DNA from: Blastomyces gilchristii SLH14081
Lineage: Eukaryota > Ascomycota > Eurotiomycetes > Onygenales > Ajellomycetaceae
Direction: 5' to 3'
Length of the DNA stretch: 64,000 bases
Assembly (NCBI RefSeq): GCF_000003855.2
Contig: NW_003101643.1
Location: forward strand, 1 to 64,000
The position numbers were made by a program, and so were the translations under genes. The notes beneath the pieces are model-generated. The model searched no databases. It was not told the origin of the DNA and saw nothing but the letters and a program-made list of their open reading frames with translations. Positions 13,303 through 26,200 of this stretch are shown in pieces; position 1 is the first letter of the stretch; every line of letters starts with the position of its first letter.

Positions 13303-16300
13303 ATCAATTTCCTCCTCTTCATATTCAGATATTTCTGAATTCAGCTATTTTCTTGTAGCTGCTTGAGTTTCTGATAGAAAGTCTATTAAGTATTTAATTC
13401 CTGTCTCAGTTGAGAATAAGAATCTCATATTTAATTGATTTAGATTGTACTTCTCTTTCAATCTGACTCTGAGACTATTATATAATGCACAGTGTATTAT
13501 AATATACTCAGAATTCTCATTTGCATTGCAGAATGAGCATTCTATTGAATCAAATCTATCATCAAATCTTTGTATATAAGATTTGAAATAGCCATGTTCT
13601 AATTTCAGCTGTATTATAGATGAGAATATTTTCTTTTTATATTTAATTGAACAAGATTTTCACTTGAGTTTTGTTTCAAATCTTGAATAATGTATACTCT
13701 TCTTTTATTTCTGCCAGCTTTCATTTCACTTGTTTAAATAAGATTCTTTTATTTTTCTCTTTATAAAAGATCAGGACATAATTTTTTGAACAGATCTGCT
13801 TAATTCTGAATCTTTTTTTACAGCTGAATCAGCCAATTCATTATCATGAATATTCATATGAGCAGAAACTCAGTGCAGATGAATTATCAGCTTTGATATT
13901 CTTCTCTTTTGAATTTTTAAAATGAAGTTTAAGATCAGTTCAAGATTCATTTAATTATTATAAATCTGACTATTTCTAAGTCTTTTTAAAGCAGCTTGAC
14001 TATCAGAGAATATTCATATCTCTTTTAAACTATTTTCTCTTTTATGAGATTTTATTTTAATAAGTTTGAAAGCTTTCACTATTGCAAATAATTCAGCATC
14101 AAAGACTTCAGATTCACAGTCTAAATTTCAGAAAGCTGAGATAAAATTAATATTATCTTCAGTATAAGCAATGTCTGCATCTAATCTATTCAAATTCTCA
14201 TTTTTTAAGTCATCTGAATAAATCAGAATAGAGTCTTTTATATTAATTGTAGAAATTCTCTTCAAATGCTGTTCATATTCTTTCTCTTTAGATAGTTCAC
14301 TTATTTATAAGTCTATAAGAGATTCAAGCTTTTCTCTTCAGAGAGATAACTTCTCATGATCAACTTTTTCAATATTTAAAGAAGAAAATTGATTTTTAAT
14401 CAGTGAGCATAGTCTGTACAGTTGAGAAGACATTTTCTTTAAAGAATTATTTTCATTTCAAGTAAGAAAACTATTTCAATTCAGTTCATTTCCAGAGTTA
14501 ACTGATAAAAATGAGAAAGAGACTCTTTCTCTGATTATATGATTTGAGCTCATCTTTATAACTCTTAGAGCATAGTTTATACAGATCTTTTCAAATCTAA
14601 TAGTAGAAGAGAGAATTGAAGCTTCAATTTTCATTGCTTTAATAGAAGATGATTTGAATGCTTTCAGAATTCTTCTCAAAGCTCTGTTTTACAGACTTTG
14701 AAAGAGTTCAGTGAAATTTTCTTGATTATTTCATCAAACTTGAACTTCATAATCAGCTACTGAGATAATACAGACTATATATAACTGTCTCATAGCCTGG
14801 AAGAATAGATCTCTCTCTGTATTTGATAGTCTGATAATATTATTCAATAGTCTTTCTGTCTTGACAGTTCTTTGTTGAATATGATATTTAAAATTCAACT
14901 TGGAGTTTAACCATACTTCTAATCATTTGACATTTAAACTGGGTTTAATCTCTCTATTTAAAAGAGTTAGAGATAGTTCTTTCTCATTGAATCTAGAAAA
15001 GAAATGAATTAACTCAGTTTTATTCATATTAAATTGAATTTGATTGATATCTGCTCTGACAAGAATTTTCTTTAAAGCTTTTTCAATTACTTTTAAATTC
15101 TCTTTGATAGTTTTTGAGCTGTAGACTAGATCAATATCATCTATATAACTTGAAGATCACACTATTTTCATATTTCTATCTTTGAATAGATATTCAGTGT
15201 ATATTATAAATAAAATGAGTAAGATTGAAGATTCTTATAGTACTTCTATTTTTATCTCAGTCTTGTCTTATTTCATTTCATCAAAGAAAAGTTATATAAT
15301 TCTTTTAGATATAAAACAGTTAACTCATTTTATTAGAGAAAGTGACAGTTTTAATATCTTCAAAGTCTGAATTAACTTTGACTTTGAAACATGATTAAAT
15401 GCTTCTTTTATATCAATAAAAACTGCAGTTGAGACCAGATCTTTATGCTTTGCTATTTGAATATTATAAATAACTGAGAGAATAGTATCAATTACAGAAC
15501 ATTGTTTTCTATCTCTCATTTATTCACTGAATAAAAGAGAGTTATTAATAGAGCTTATAAAAGATAGTTAAGTAGTTATTATGTTTTTCAAAATCTTTTC
15601 TAGACAGTTTAGTAGAGATATTACTCTATATAACTTAGAAATTAAAGTTTTTCTATTAGATTTTATAAGAATCACTTCAGTGACTTCTCTTCAGCATTCA
15701 GAATGATATTCATTTTTCAAGAGATTGAAAAACAGCTCAAAATATTTATTCTTTAAGTAGAAATATGTATTTTGAATAATCAAGTGATTAATTGAATCAG
15801 GCTCTGCAGCAGTTTTAACAGAACTTGAGAAGATAGCTGACTCTAATTCATCTTGTGTAAGATCAGGTCATTACCAGTCATTTTCATCAATGTAGTTAAG
15901 AAGTGATATATTCTCTTTCTCTTTCTCTGAATCTGAATCTGGTGAGTTCTGAAAGAGAATTCTCATAAAAGCTTGACATTTTTCCTCAAAAGAGTTTGCT
16001 GTATATGATTCATTCTGAAACTCATATTCTAAGACTGAAAGTTTTGCTACACTTCTTATTTTAGTATAGTTAAAAGCTTTAAAAACTTCCTTCTCTTATA
16101 TCTCTTCAAGAAATTTATTTCAGTAGTCTGTTTTAGCTCTTTTAATATCTGAAAAATATTCATTTCTGATAGCTTTGAACTCTTTATTAGATATTATATC
16201 ATTCTTTCAATCTCTTCTAGAAGTAGCTAATTCTTTTCTTTTAGATGAGATATTCTCATTTTATCAAGATTTTGAATACTCAGAAGACTTTCTCTTTAAA

Positions 16301-17256
16301 ATATTATCTCTAACACTTGTTAGAATAATAGATATAATAAGCTTCACTCTATTCTCAAGCATTTCATTTGAGATATCTTGACCAGAATTTCAATATAGCT
16401 CATTCTATCTTTCAGATTTTAACAGTTTTATGCTTTCTTCAACTGCTTTCTAATCAGCTTATTCAAAGTTAAACTGATTAGAGAGAAGAGAATTTTCACT
16501 CATTTATTTTTCACTTAGTTTAATATCAAATTGAATAATCTCATAATCTGATTCTGATGTCTCATTTGAATTAATAAATCAGTTTACAAGTCTTCTTTTC
16601 ATTAGATTTTATAATATGAAGATTAGATCTATAATAGATTTCTGTTTCATGTCTTTTCTAAAGAATGTTTATTGATCAGACTTATTAATCAAATCTATTG
16701 AATGCTCAAAGATTTATTCAATCAGATTATCTGCTCTCACTGCTCTCTTGTATTCTGAATTTTATCAGAGATAATGTGTATTAAAATCTTCTGCAATTAT
16801 AGAGTTTTTTAATGAAGTTATATTTAGAAATTCTCTATTAATTATTCAGATATTGTTACTTTTCTTCAATGACTTTTTATTATAGATATTTATAAGCTGT
16901 ATAGTATCAAACTCATTTTCTTTATCTATAATATCACTCATCAGAATATCAGGGTCAGACATGATATTAAATCTTAGATTAAATTAATATCTTAATCTCT
17001 TTCTTTCATAGATCACTACTCTTGACTTTATCTCAGACTTTTAAGATAGAAAGCAGTAGTAGCTTGAATGAGAAATAATATAATTTTACTCAGTATTAAA
17101 ATTCAGTTTCTGAAGTAGTATAAAATCAACTTTTTATTCAAATATAATTTGAAGATAAGAATAAATACAATTTGAGTTTCTATTCACATTATTTTGAATA
17201 AATGTGATTTTTGAAGAGTTTTTAAACTTTTTTTATCATTTTTGTTATATCTTCAT
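13303..17256 (-). pseudogene. LINE copy 1 ORF2 (endonuclease, reverse transcriptase, RNase H)
   Basis: Degenerate ORF2 with a probable start ATG at 17256. The apurinic-type endonuclease lies at about 16900-16100, reverse transcriptase at about 15900-14400 and RNase H at about 14250-13800. The catalytic box YIDD (15136-15147) is intact here, unlike copy 2. The segment 14476-14679 encodes the typical post-RT region (RRILKAFKSSSIKAMKIEAS). The original terminator aligned with copy 2 is mutated from TAG to CAG near 13303. Numerous stops make it a pseudogene. Confidence 0.85.
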
Positions 17257-18462
17257 ACTAAAAGAGAGTAGAGATAGAGGAGAATCTAGTCACTATCATC
17301 AGATAGTAGATTATAACTATTTTGAAAAGGAGGAATTTTAACTGCTTATATTATATCTAGTTTATCATCAGAGTCATTTCTCAATTCTCTAATCTTAACA
17401 GAAGTTTGAGAATTCAAATTCTGTTTATATTTAGCTGAAGAATTGAAGTTTGAAGATTTAGATAGTTAAGAGTTTCTTCTTTTTAAGCTTACAGTTGTAA
17501 GTCTACTGACTTGACTCTTCTCTTCGGGTCTAGATTGACTTTAAGCTTCATCTTTTCTTCAGTTCTTTTGAGTTCTAGAAGTAAATGTATATCTTTTAAG
17601 CTAGATGCTTGTTTTCTTTACAATTAGAGCACTTAAGCAGAGTGTGTTAACATATTTTATCTCTTTTTAAGCATCTTTCATATTTATGCTCACTAGTTTT
17701 GTAATCTCTGGTACAGAATGCATATTTTAAGTCTCTAAAATATGAGATTGCAAAGTATTCATATCTTTGACAGTTTGAACACTGTGTTTACACTTTGAGA
17801 TTCATTCTTGAGTCTTTATATTCATGAACTCTCATTTTCAAATCTGCTACTCTTACTTCAGAGATCTTTGACTATTCAAGTATTTTTATATATATTAGAA
17901 TAGAGACATTTCTTCTACTTTATCTGAACTCAATTGAATTTAGTTATACAGACTTCTTTCTCAGTTGAATAGAGTTATATTCTTTCAATTCATTTTTGAG
18001 AAGTAGTATTTCTTCTTCACAGTCAAAAATTTCAACTGAAATATTATAAAGAATGAATTTGTTTTACTTTTTATCTCTTTCAGATAGAATTATTATGTTT
18101 AGCAAAGATTCTACTACTGACTTTCAGAGATTCTCATTCTGAATAAGAAATTCAGCACTGAATTCAGACATTGTAGTTAGAATGATGAAGTTTTCAAAGA
18201 ATAATAACTTAATTGAAGCTATAACTGATTTTTAAACTTTAATATTAGTTATTAACTGAGAAAAGAACTGCTGATTAATTTCATTTCTGATTCTGAAAAT
18301 AAGATTTGAGTTTAGCTTGTTTCTTTGCAGAATATTCTGATTTAAGACTTTAAGAATAAGTCTTCTATTTCTGAAGATTTGAAAGTTTTTCTCTTTTTAC
18401 ATTTTCTTTTTTACTTTTCTATGAATAGAGATATGAGTAGTATTCTTCTCAGTTTTCTCAGG
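17254..18462 (-). pseudogene. LINE copy 1 ORF1 (gag-like), N-terminal part in assembly gap
   Basis: C-terminal two thirds of the ORF1 protein, up to the sequence gap at 18463. It carries cysteine-rich finger remnants around 17600-17800 corresponding to those of copy 2. The frame is broken by stops. The start region can only be inferred from copy 2 (ATG at 34350 there). Confidence 0.75.
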
Positions 18463-19156
18463 NNNNNNNNNNNNNNNNNNNNNNNNNNNNNNNNNNNNNN
18501 NNNNNNNNNNNNNNNNNNNNNNNNNNNNNNNNNNNNNNNNNNNNNNNNNNNNNNNNNNNNNNNNNNNNNNNNNNNNNNNNNNNNNNNNNNNNNNNNNNNN
18601 NNNNNNNNNNNNNNNNNNNNNNNNNNNNNNNNNNNNNNNNNNNNNNNNNNNNNNNNNNNNNNNNNNNNNNNNNNNNNNNNNNNNNNNNNNNNNNNNNNNN
18701 NNNNNNNNNNNNNNNNNNNNNNNNNNNNNNNNNNNNNNNNNNNNNNNNNNNNNNNNNNNNNNNNNNNNNNNNNNNNNNNNNNNNNNNNNNNNNNNNNNNN
18801 NNNNNNNNNNNNNNNNNNNNNNNNNNNNNNNNNNNNNNNNNNNNNNNNNNNNNNNNNNNNNNNNNNNNNNNNNNNNNNNNNNNNNNNNNNNNNNNNNNNN
18901 NNNNNNNNNNNNNNNNNNNNNNNNNNNNNNNNNNNNNNNNNNNNNNNNNNNNNNNNNNNNNNNNNNNNNNNNNNNNNNNNNNNNNNNNNNNNNNNNNNNN
19001 NNNNNNNNNNNNNNNNNNNNNNNNNNNNNNNNNNNNNNNNNNNNNNNNNNNNNNNNNNNNNNNNNNNNNNNNNNNNNNNNNNNNNNNNNNNNNNNNNNNN
19101 NNNNNNNNNNNNNNNNNNNNNNNNNNNNNNNNNNNNNNNNNNNNNNNNNNNNNNNN
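18463..19156. other. Assembly gap (694 N) inside LINE copy 1
   Basis: Run of N. The matching segment of LINE copy 2 is 33910-34674, 765 bp, so the gap size is a fair but not exact estimate of the missing sequence. The two translated ORFs that cross it are artefacts. Confidence 0.95.
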
Positions 19157-20531
19157 TAAATCAGATGATATAACAGTTTTGAGAGAAAAAACTGACAAAA
19201 AATAAATTAATTTTTACAGAGAAATTAATTAAAACTATTCAATTTTATTCTAAATTATTCAATTCTTCTCACACAACAAGTATGCAACTCAAATCAGTTA
19301 ATAAACAGTGTAAAAAAGAATTAAGTATTAATAAAAGCTCTTCAGTCACTGAAAAAGTAATTCTTACTTAAAAAAATATAAAATTATGATAGAAAACAGC
19401 TCTGTTTTTAATTCTTTGTAAGAATATTATATAAAACTCAGAGAAAAATATCTTACTTTTTTAAGAGAAGTAAAAAACTATTTCTAAGATCTTTTTTTTT
19501 TGTATTAACTGCTGTAGAAGAATGAGATAGAAACTACTAAGATATACACTACTGTATACTCTCTATCAAGACTTTTTCTCTTCAGAGTCTTGATATTATA
19601 GAGAATATAAGTCTATTTCTATATAATAATATAAATATTATCAGCAGAATGTAGAGGAACTGGTTATTTATATCTCAAAATAGAAGACTTTATCAATGAT
19701 TATATTAATATAGAGTTAATTCTTAAATTTAATAGAAATCTAGTATTACTGTTCTTAATCTCTTACAGAATCTATTAAATATTGAGATATTAAAACTAGA
19801 TTTAATATATCTCACTGTACAGAGATCAAAGGCTCAGTCAGATCTTGAGATATACTGATTTTATAGTTGTTGATATGCTGTTGACTTGTTATCTGCTGAT
19901 TATGTATTAAATGCTGTTACTAAGGTATCTTTTTGTATTATTCTGCTGAAGATGAGCTAGATTAAGAGAAATAGTACAAGGGTGAGACTTGGTGTTAAAG
20001 TCTAGATACACTGACAACAGATCATGAAGATTGCACTTCAGAAGTATCTGTTGATTATGTGCTTGATATTATCACTGAGATATCTTTTTGTATTTTTCTG
20101 CCAGGGATGAGCCAGATTGAAAAGGGTGGTACAAGGGTGGAATTTGATGTTGATGTTTTGAAACATCAAAGATGAACAGGGTTTTTGCAGAGATTGCTTC
20201 TCAGATATCTCCACAATTACAGATCAGAGATCTTCCAAAATCAAGAAGATTGGCACATATGGCTATGTCTCTTCACCTTACAATTTGTATGGCACTTTGG
20301 CCCGGGGTTGTGGTGTGGTAGGGGTGAATGGGGGATAATCCCACACGGGAGTTTCGAACAACATCTAGTTCACATTTGGCTGGATATCTCCACCACCACA
20401 CGGGGTATGCGGTCGGCGATGGGGTCAAAATGCTCGTATGATCGAGGGCTTTTCAATGGATCTATCGGCGGGTTCTTATTCAAAAAGTCGAGCGAGTTCG
20501 TGATGAAGCGGTGTGGTGATGATGAAGATTC
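19157..20531 (-). repeat. LINE copy 1 5' UTR, GC-rich at its outer end
   Basis: Leader upstream of ORF1. The outer 250 bp (20275-20525) is strikingly GC-rich and keeps many CpG sites, as does the same part of copy 2, while the rest of the element is AT-rich and nearly CpG-free. Confidence 0.75.
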
Positions 20532-20855
20532 ATAGAGAGATTAAGAAAAAGAGTCTCTACTTTATCTGTTCTAAATCAGAACATCTCTGTGCAAACTGTT
20601 CAGATAAATTAAAATGAAAATTTGAGAAGTTATAGACAGAGTTAGTAACAGTCTTCTGAAGAGTCTTGAAGCTGATATCTGAATCTGTTTCTTCTCTGAT
20701 GAAAATACTTACTCATGAGAAGAGACTGTACTGCAGTACTACTATCTTACAAGTATGAAAAGTATTAATAAACTCAGAATCTCAGGTCACTGTAGTGTTT
20801 CTAAAGCTCACAGAGTGAATGAGCTGAATAATGAAAACTGAGAATCTACTCTTGT

Positions 20856-21230
20856 TATTATTATTATTATTATTATTCTTTCATTATACTCATATGCAAG
20901 CGGAGCTTATGATGAGTCCTTGCATGATGTTAAATACAGGTTAAGTGTTGATTATACAGGAGGAAATACAGGTGTTGAGATCATGCCAAGATAACAAGAA
21001 CATAGGAAAATACAAAGAAGTGACAATTAGATACATGTGATAATAACTTCCCAGCCCAGGAACATAGAGTGATTCATTGGAGTGATTTGTACACCTCTGT
21101 ATTTATTAGAAACCTGAGGTGCTTGAGTTCCAGATTTAATGTATCCGCTGCGGGTTTCGAACCCACGCGCCTTGGTTTCCCATGCCAAGGCACTATCAGG
21201 TGGCCGCATTAATCATTCAGCCACCGGGGC
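20856..21230 (-). mobile_element. SINE with tRNA-derived head
   Basis: 375-bp element on the minus strand with a perfect 13-bp TSD AATCTACTCTTGT (20843-20855 and 21231-21243). Its head begins GCCCCGGTGGCTGAATG and shows RNA polymerase III promoter boxes: A box at 21204-21223 (TGGCTGAATGATTAATGCGG) and B box at 21153-21163 (GGTTCGAAACC). Box spacing and an additional stem fit a Ser/Leu-type tRNA with a long variable arm, but no acceptor stem closes, so it is not a working tRNA. The tail ends GAAAGAATAATAATAA, the same (AAT)n end as the LINEs here, implying LINE-dependent mobilisation. Mild mutation suggests a young insertion. Confidence 0.88.
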
Positions 21231-21355
21231 AATCTACTCTTGTAATTAGACTGGCCGGCGGGACCATGAATTTCACATTTGGTCTCATTTGGTCTGGTCT
21301 CATACATTTCTTGGCGTGAGTCCCACCAGAACCAAGCCTCAAAAAAATCTGAAAA

Positions 21356-22631
21356 TGAATCATTTCTGAGAGAAATGATGTGAAAAATGATCAGATTTAA
21401 TTCAAGAACAGTGAAATGAGAGTAATTTCTCAGAATAAACTGTGAAAGATAATTATTCTTTCAAAATCAGAATGAGACTGAGACTGAAGATTAAAATCAG
21501 TCTCATTCAGTTCATTCAGTGATTACTTATATAATCAGAATTTAATAATAATTATTGATAATACTCATGAAATAACTAAATATATTCTTGTATAAGTTTA
21601 TTCTTCACTTTCTTTATGAAAACTATACTTCTCTAATATACTATGATCAGAGGTATTAAAACTGTCTGATAATTTCATATTTTATAATTATGAGTTTCTT
21701 AATTATTTCTTCTTATAATTGTTCTCAGTAATAGTAATAAATATCTTGACTTGAGTTAAACTTTCACTTCATTCTCATCTCTGTTAATGAAATTATCAGA
21801 ATATCATATATTATCAGTATAACAGTTGAATATATACTCTCAATAATTTTTTATAACTCTAGAATTGATTTAATATGTAAATTTATCAGATTATCTTAAA
21901 GATAGTAGTTAAATTCAGTTTTATAAGTATATAGTTTTATCTGATTTTTAATTATAATCAATATATATAAGTTCTGTTTCAAAGTTAGTATTATAGTTCT
22001 ATATAATATGAAGTATTATCAAAGATTATTACTTATTAGAGAATTGTATTTTACTATCTTCATATCTCAAACATCTGCTTATTCAAATCTCTGATAGTTG
22101 ATATTATAGTAGTCTCAGACTAATTTAATATATAAGTCTTATTTCTTCTCTATTCAATCTTGAGAAGTGTAGATATTAATTTAATAAGAGAGATCTAGTA
22201 AAGCTGCTATAGTATAGTACTCTGTAAAAGATTGTTTAGTTTTGCTGTAATAATATACCAGTTTATTTCTTACAGTAATAATAGTCTGTGCTATAGTATT
22301 ATCTTAGACTGAATTTCTTTTTAAATGATTCAACTGCTTCTTAAGATAAGTAAATAAACTGTTATACACTCATCAGACTGACTGCAGTATTAGTATATAA
22401 ATAATTGAGACTGTCTTTATTATCTTATAAAACTGAAATAGTAAATTAATTATATATTTTAACTGAGTTCACTCTATATTAGAAAGTTTTAATATCTGAA
22501 TCTTTTTCTGATCAGAGTGTTACACTTAATGATTAATTATCTAACACAATTGAAGAGTCTGAACAGTTATTTTATATATTAAACTTCACTATATTCTAAT
22601 ATTCTGTATCATATTCAGTAATGTGACTGAT
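21356..22631. other. hAT-F interior, left part, AT-rich
   Basis: About 1.3 kb of strongly mutated AT-rich sequence between the hAT-F left terminus and the Gypsy-A3 insertion. No open frame longer than a few tens of codons and no recognised motif. It may hold one end of a transposase gene. Confidence 0.5.
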
Positions 22632-22940
22632 TGTGGCGGGCTGCGCCCGATCAATCATATAGACTATTCCGTTACACTCCACAGATTCCAACCACTTCAT
22701 TCTCGAACGCGTACGCTCCGATTCTCGGCCATTCTCAATTGCCGATCCTCGGCCGCTACAAACGCGCGTATATTCTCCCGCCCCGAAGCTCCACCACATA
22801 CACCACCACATACACATATAAATATCCACCTCAATTGCTGATTCTTGCACTTTCTCTTTCTTTCCTTCTCTAATGTTTTTATCTTTGTTATATAAGATCT
22901 ATCAATATTATACTAATCTATTCAGTGTAGGCCTCTAACA
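22632..22940 (+). repeat. Gypsy-A3 5' LTR
   Basis: 309 bp from TGTGGCGGGCTGCGCCCG to GGCCTCTAACA. It is far less mutated than the 3' LTR. The short ORFs on both strands at 22596-22873 are by-products of this CpG-rich patch. Confidence 0.93.
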
Positions 22941-23248
22941 CTATAAAAATATTCATTATCTTCTTATTAGAAAACAATTATTCATACATTGTCTTCTCAT
23001 CAGAAATAATTATTCATCAAGAGATATCTGAACATGTAATAACATGTAAGAAATAGAGAAACAGTTAAGCAGACACTGAGTTCTCAGATAGAAGCTGCTC
23101 ATCAGTTATTCTGGCCTCATAATAAGATTCTACAAAGAGAATATCAGTAAAAGACCTGAGAGTTCTGACACTCAGATGTATGAGATATTCATATAATTAC
23201 ACTTCTTCAAATTCCACAGATATCACACATTCAATAAACAATATAATC

Positions 23249-26200
23249 ATGTCTAATGATAATATGAGAGAATCTCTGAATACAAGTATAGACACAGTGT
23301 CACAGTGACTCTGAGCAATGTTGAAACTATAATAATAATAAATAGCTGATATACATGCAACTTAATAACATCAATATGAAGAGATTTAATAACTAACTCA
23401 CATAATTTCAACATCTACAGAATCAAATACAAAAGCACTGAAAGAACACTTAAATACTTCTGTATATTTTAATACTTCTAATCTCACTCTCTACTCATCA
23501 TGAAGAATGAAAATGCTTATAAAACTGAGTGTAGATGAAGATGTCATCAGTTCATTAATCAATCAAGATTGATATATCAATGAACAATTGAAAGATCATG
23601 TGAAACAGAAGTTTCATTCATAAATGAAAGCATGTGAATCAGCATTGTGAATATCTGATAATATCATGAAACATCTTGATATCCTGTTCTGAGACACTGT
23701 CATATAACAGAAAGTATTAGATTGACTACAGAGTATCTGACAGAGAAACATTTCTCTTACAACATTCATCTCTGACTTCAATATCAAGATTCTAGAAGCA
23801 GATGATCAATCTTGAGAGAATTGAATGAAGATTAGCATGCTCAAGAAGACATTAACTTTCAAACTCTTATAAGCTCTTATAAGTGTAGATGAAGACCAGA
23901 CTTATGAAGACTTCTGCACACAGCTCTGAACAATGAATGATCATCTTACTAAGCTCAAGAATATACAGAATAGTGACAGAAGATGTTACATCTCAGTAAC
24001 TTATATATCTGCACTGAGAAATAACAATGATGCAGATATTATGAATTGAATAGACTCAAATGTCTACACATAAGCAAGAGTCTTCACTATCTGAACAGGT
24101 TTTCAAGTCCCTGAGATCACTTCTGAAGAAGTCATCAATCAATGTCAATGTGAAGTGTGCATTAACTGTAATCAATCAGAACACATTGCTTTCAACTGCT
24201 GATCAATCTATGTATCTTCATACTTAAGAGAAAGATTAGCATCTTCTCATTTGAAGAATGAATCAGTGTCTGTTCACATCAATCACATTACATTAGAGAA
24301 AGATTCAGAAGATAACTATGAGAATATCTCAGTGAAACAGAAAAAAGATTAGCTTCTGTTCAAATTCATAAACAGAAGCTTGAAGAGATCAGATGACAAT
24401 AATTTAAAGAGAAGATGACAATGAATACAATTCTTATATCTACTGTAGTTGATAATATGTATAATATGAAAGCCATGATAGACAGTGATCTATGTCACTA
24501 TACAATGATAAAATCTTCAGTTGTAAGATATTATAATCTTCAGTGTATCTCTTTATTAAAACCTCAACTTCTCACAGGATTTAATGATTCAAAAGATATT
24601 TATACCTGTTATATAATAAAGCTGATCATAGATGTGAAAGAATATCAATGTGAAGATGTCTATGTATATAAAGTTGATAATCTTGATTACAATCTTATAT
24701 TAGAACTTGCCTGACTATCTGAATAAGGCATTTTATTAAATACTTGAAACAGAAGCTTGATATTCTCTAACAATGATAGAATTCATAAAGATGATATTCA
24801 CAAGACTATTGATCTGACACAGATCTCTGTCAATATCTATAAAATACTTAGAAAAAGAAGTCACTGAAAGAATCATCAATAACAGAATTATGTATCAATC
24901 TATTCTGTCAGTCTGATTAATATCAAAAAGACTCTAGAAAAATTATTCCATGTTACAATAACAGATTCTTGTATGAAACTTCCTCAATAATATCATGAAT
25001 ATCTAGATGTCTTCTGACAAGATAATATTATAAACATACTCTTCTTATAAGATTCTGAAGTGAATCACAGTATCAAGTTAGAGAAAAAGAATGATAAGAA
25101 TTTTAAATTATCATGAGACTCTCTTTATAACATGTTCTGAGATAAACTTCTTCTTCTTTGAAAGACACTCAATGATCTGTTAAATAAAGAATTCATACAT
25201 ATTAGTAACTCTTTCATCACAGTCTCTATTCTCTTTGCAAAGAAATCAGATAAAGAACTCTGATTCTGTATGAACTACTGAGATCTGAACAGATTGACAA
25301 AGAAAGATTGATATCTCTTATCTCTTATCAATGAAACTCTAGCACAGATCAGATGAGCTCAATGATTTATAAAACTAGATATTATTATCATATTTCATAA
25401 GATTTATATCACTAAAGAAGATGAATGACTTACAGCATTCTGAACATGTTATGACCTCTTTGAATGAATAGTCACACTCTTTGAACTGACTAATATTCTC
25501 AGTATATTTCAGAAGTATATTAACTGAGCACTCTGAGATTTTCTTGATAAGTTTGTATCTACTTATCTAGATGATATTCTCATCTTTATCAATGAATTCA
25601 GAAAAGAATATCAAGAGTATGTATGAAAGATATTATAACAGCTATAAGAAGCAGAACTACTGATAGATATTGATAAGTGTGATTTTAAAGTCAAAAGTAT
25701 CAAGTATCTGAGTTTTATTATAGAAGCTGATAAGAGGATTTGAATGAATTCTGAGAAAGTCTCTGCTATTCTTGAATGAGAAGCTCTATATACTGTGAAA
25801 GATGTATAAAGCTTCATTGAATTTACTAACTTCTATCAGTAATTTATATAAAACTTCTCAGATATTATAAGATCACTTACAGATCTCACTAAGAAAGACT
25901 CAGTATTTCAATGATCAGTGAATACTGAAGCTGCATTTACACAGATAAAGAAGATATTTATTAATACTTCTCTACTGATAATATTTGATTCTGATTGTAA
26001 GACAGTTGTTGAAACTGATTTCTCTGACTATATAATAGAAGAAGTAATATTATAATATGATGATGAAGATGTTCTATAATTATATGTCTTCATATCTAAG
26101 AAACTGAGTCTCACTGAATACAATTATAAGATCTATGATAAGAAACTTCTCATGATTGTATACTGTTTAGAAGAATGAGACTCTGAACTCTGAAGTATCT

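Larger units (their letters stand above)
12922..20531 (-). mobile_element. LINE copy 1, full-length non-LTR retrotransposon (Tad1-like)
   Basis: Full-length LINE on the minus strand inserted in Gypsy-B gag, with a perfect 12-bp TSD ATAGAGAGATTA (12910-12921 and 20532-20543). Its 3' end is at the left as an (AAT)n tail read on the minus strand (TTA repeats at 12922). Order on the minus strand: GC-rich 5' UTR, ORF1 with CCHC fingers, ORF2 with endonuclease, reverse transcriptase and RNase H, the layout of the Tad1 clade. A 694-base run of N (18463-19156) lies across the ORF1 start region. Confidence 0.94.
11877..20842 (+). pseudogene. Gypsy-B gag and protease remnant, split by LINE copy 1
   Basis: Gag-like sequence runs 11877-12921 and resumes at 20544 after the LINE. 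A retroviral-type zinc knuckle is readable at 20558-20599 as YFICSKSEHLCANC, that is C-x2-C-x4-H-x4-C with the first Cys mutated to Tyr. A protease active-site remnant follows at about 20762-20800, VLINSESQV, where the family has D-S/T-G; Asp reads Asn and Gly reads Glu, both G-to-A changes. The frame continues beyond the SINE and the hAT-F segment into pol at 40274. Confidence 0.8.

Noticed and set aside
18379..19198. Long open frames of 264 and 246 codons on both strands
   Set aside because: They cross the run of N, which hides stops; they are artefacts of the assembly gap.
20185..20535. 116-codon plus-strand frame
   Set aside because: Antisense to the GC-rich 5' UTR of LINE copy 1; open because CpG-rich sequence has few stops. 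The same holds for 35405-35890 in copy 2.
21140..21230. Functional tRNA-Ser or tRNA-Leu gene
   Set aside because: A and B boxes are present, but the acceptor stem does not pair and the sequence continues into an (AAT)n tail with a 13-bp TSD, so it is a SINE head.
22596..22873. Three overlapping frames of 72-84 codons on both strands
   Set aside because: They fall in the 5' LTR of Gypsy-A3; LTR sequence, not coding.
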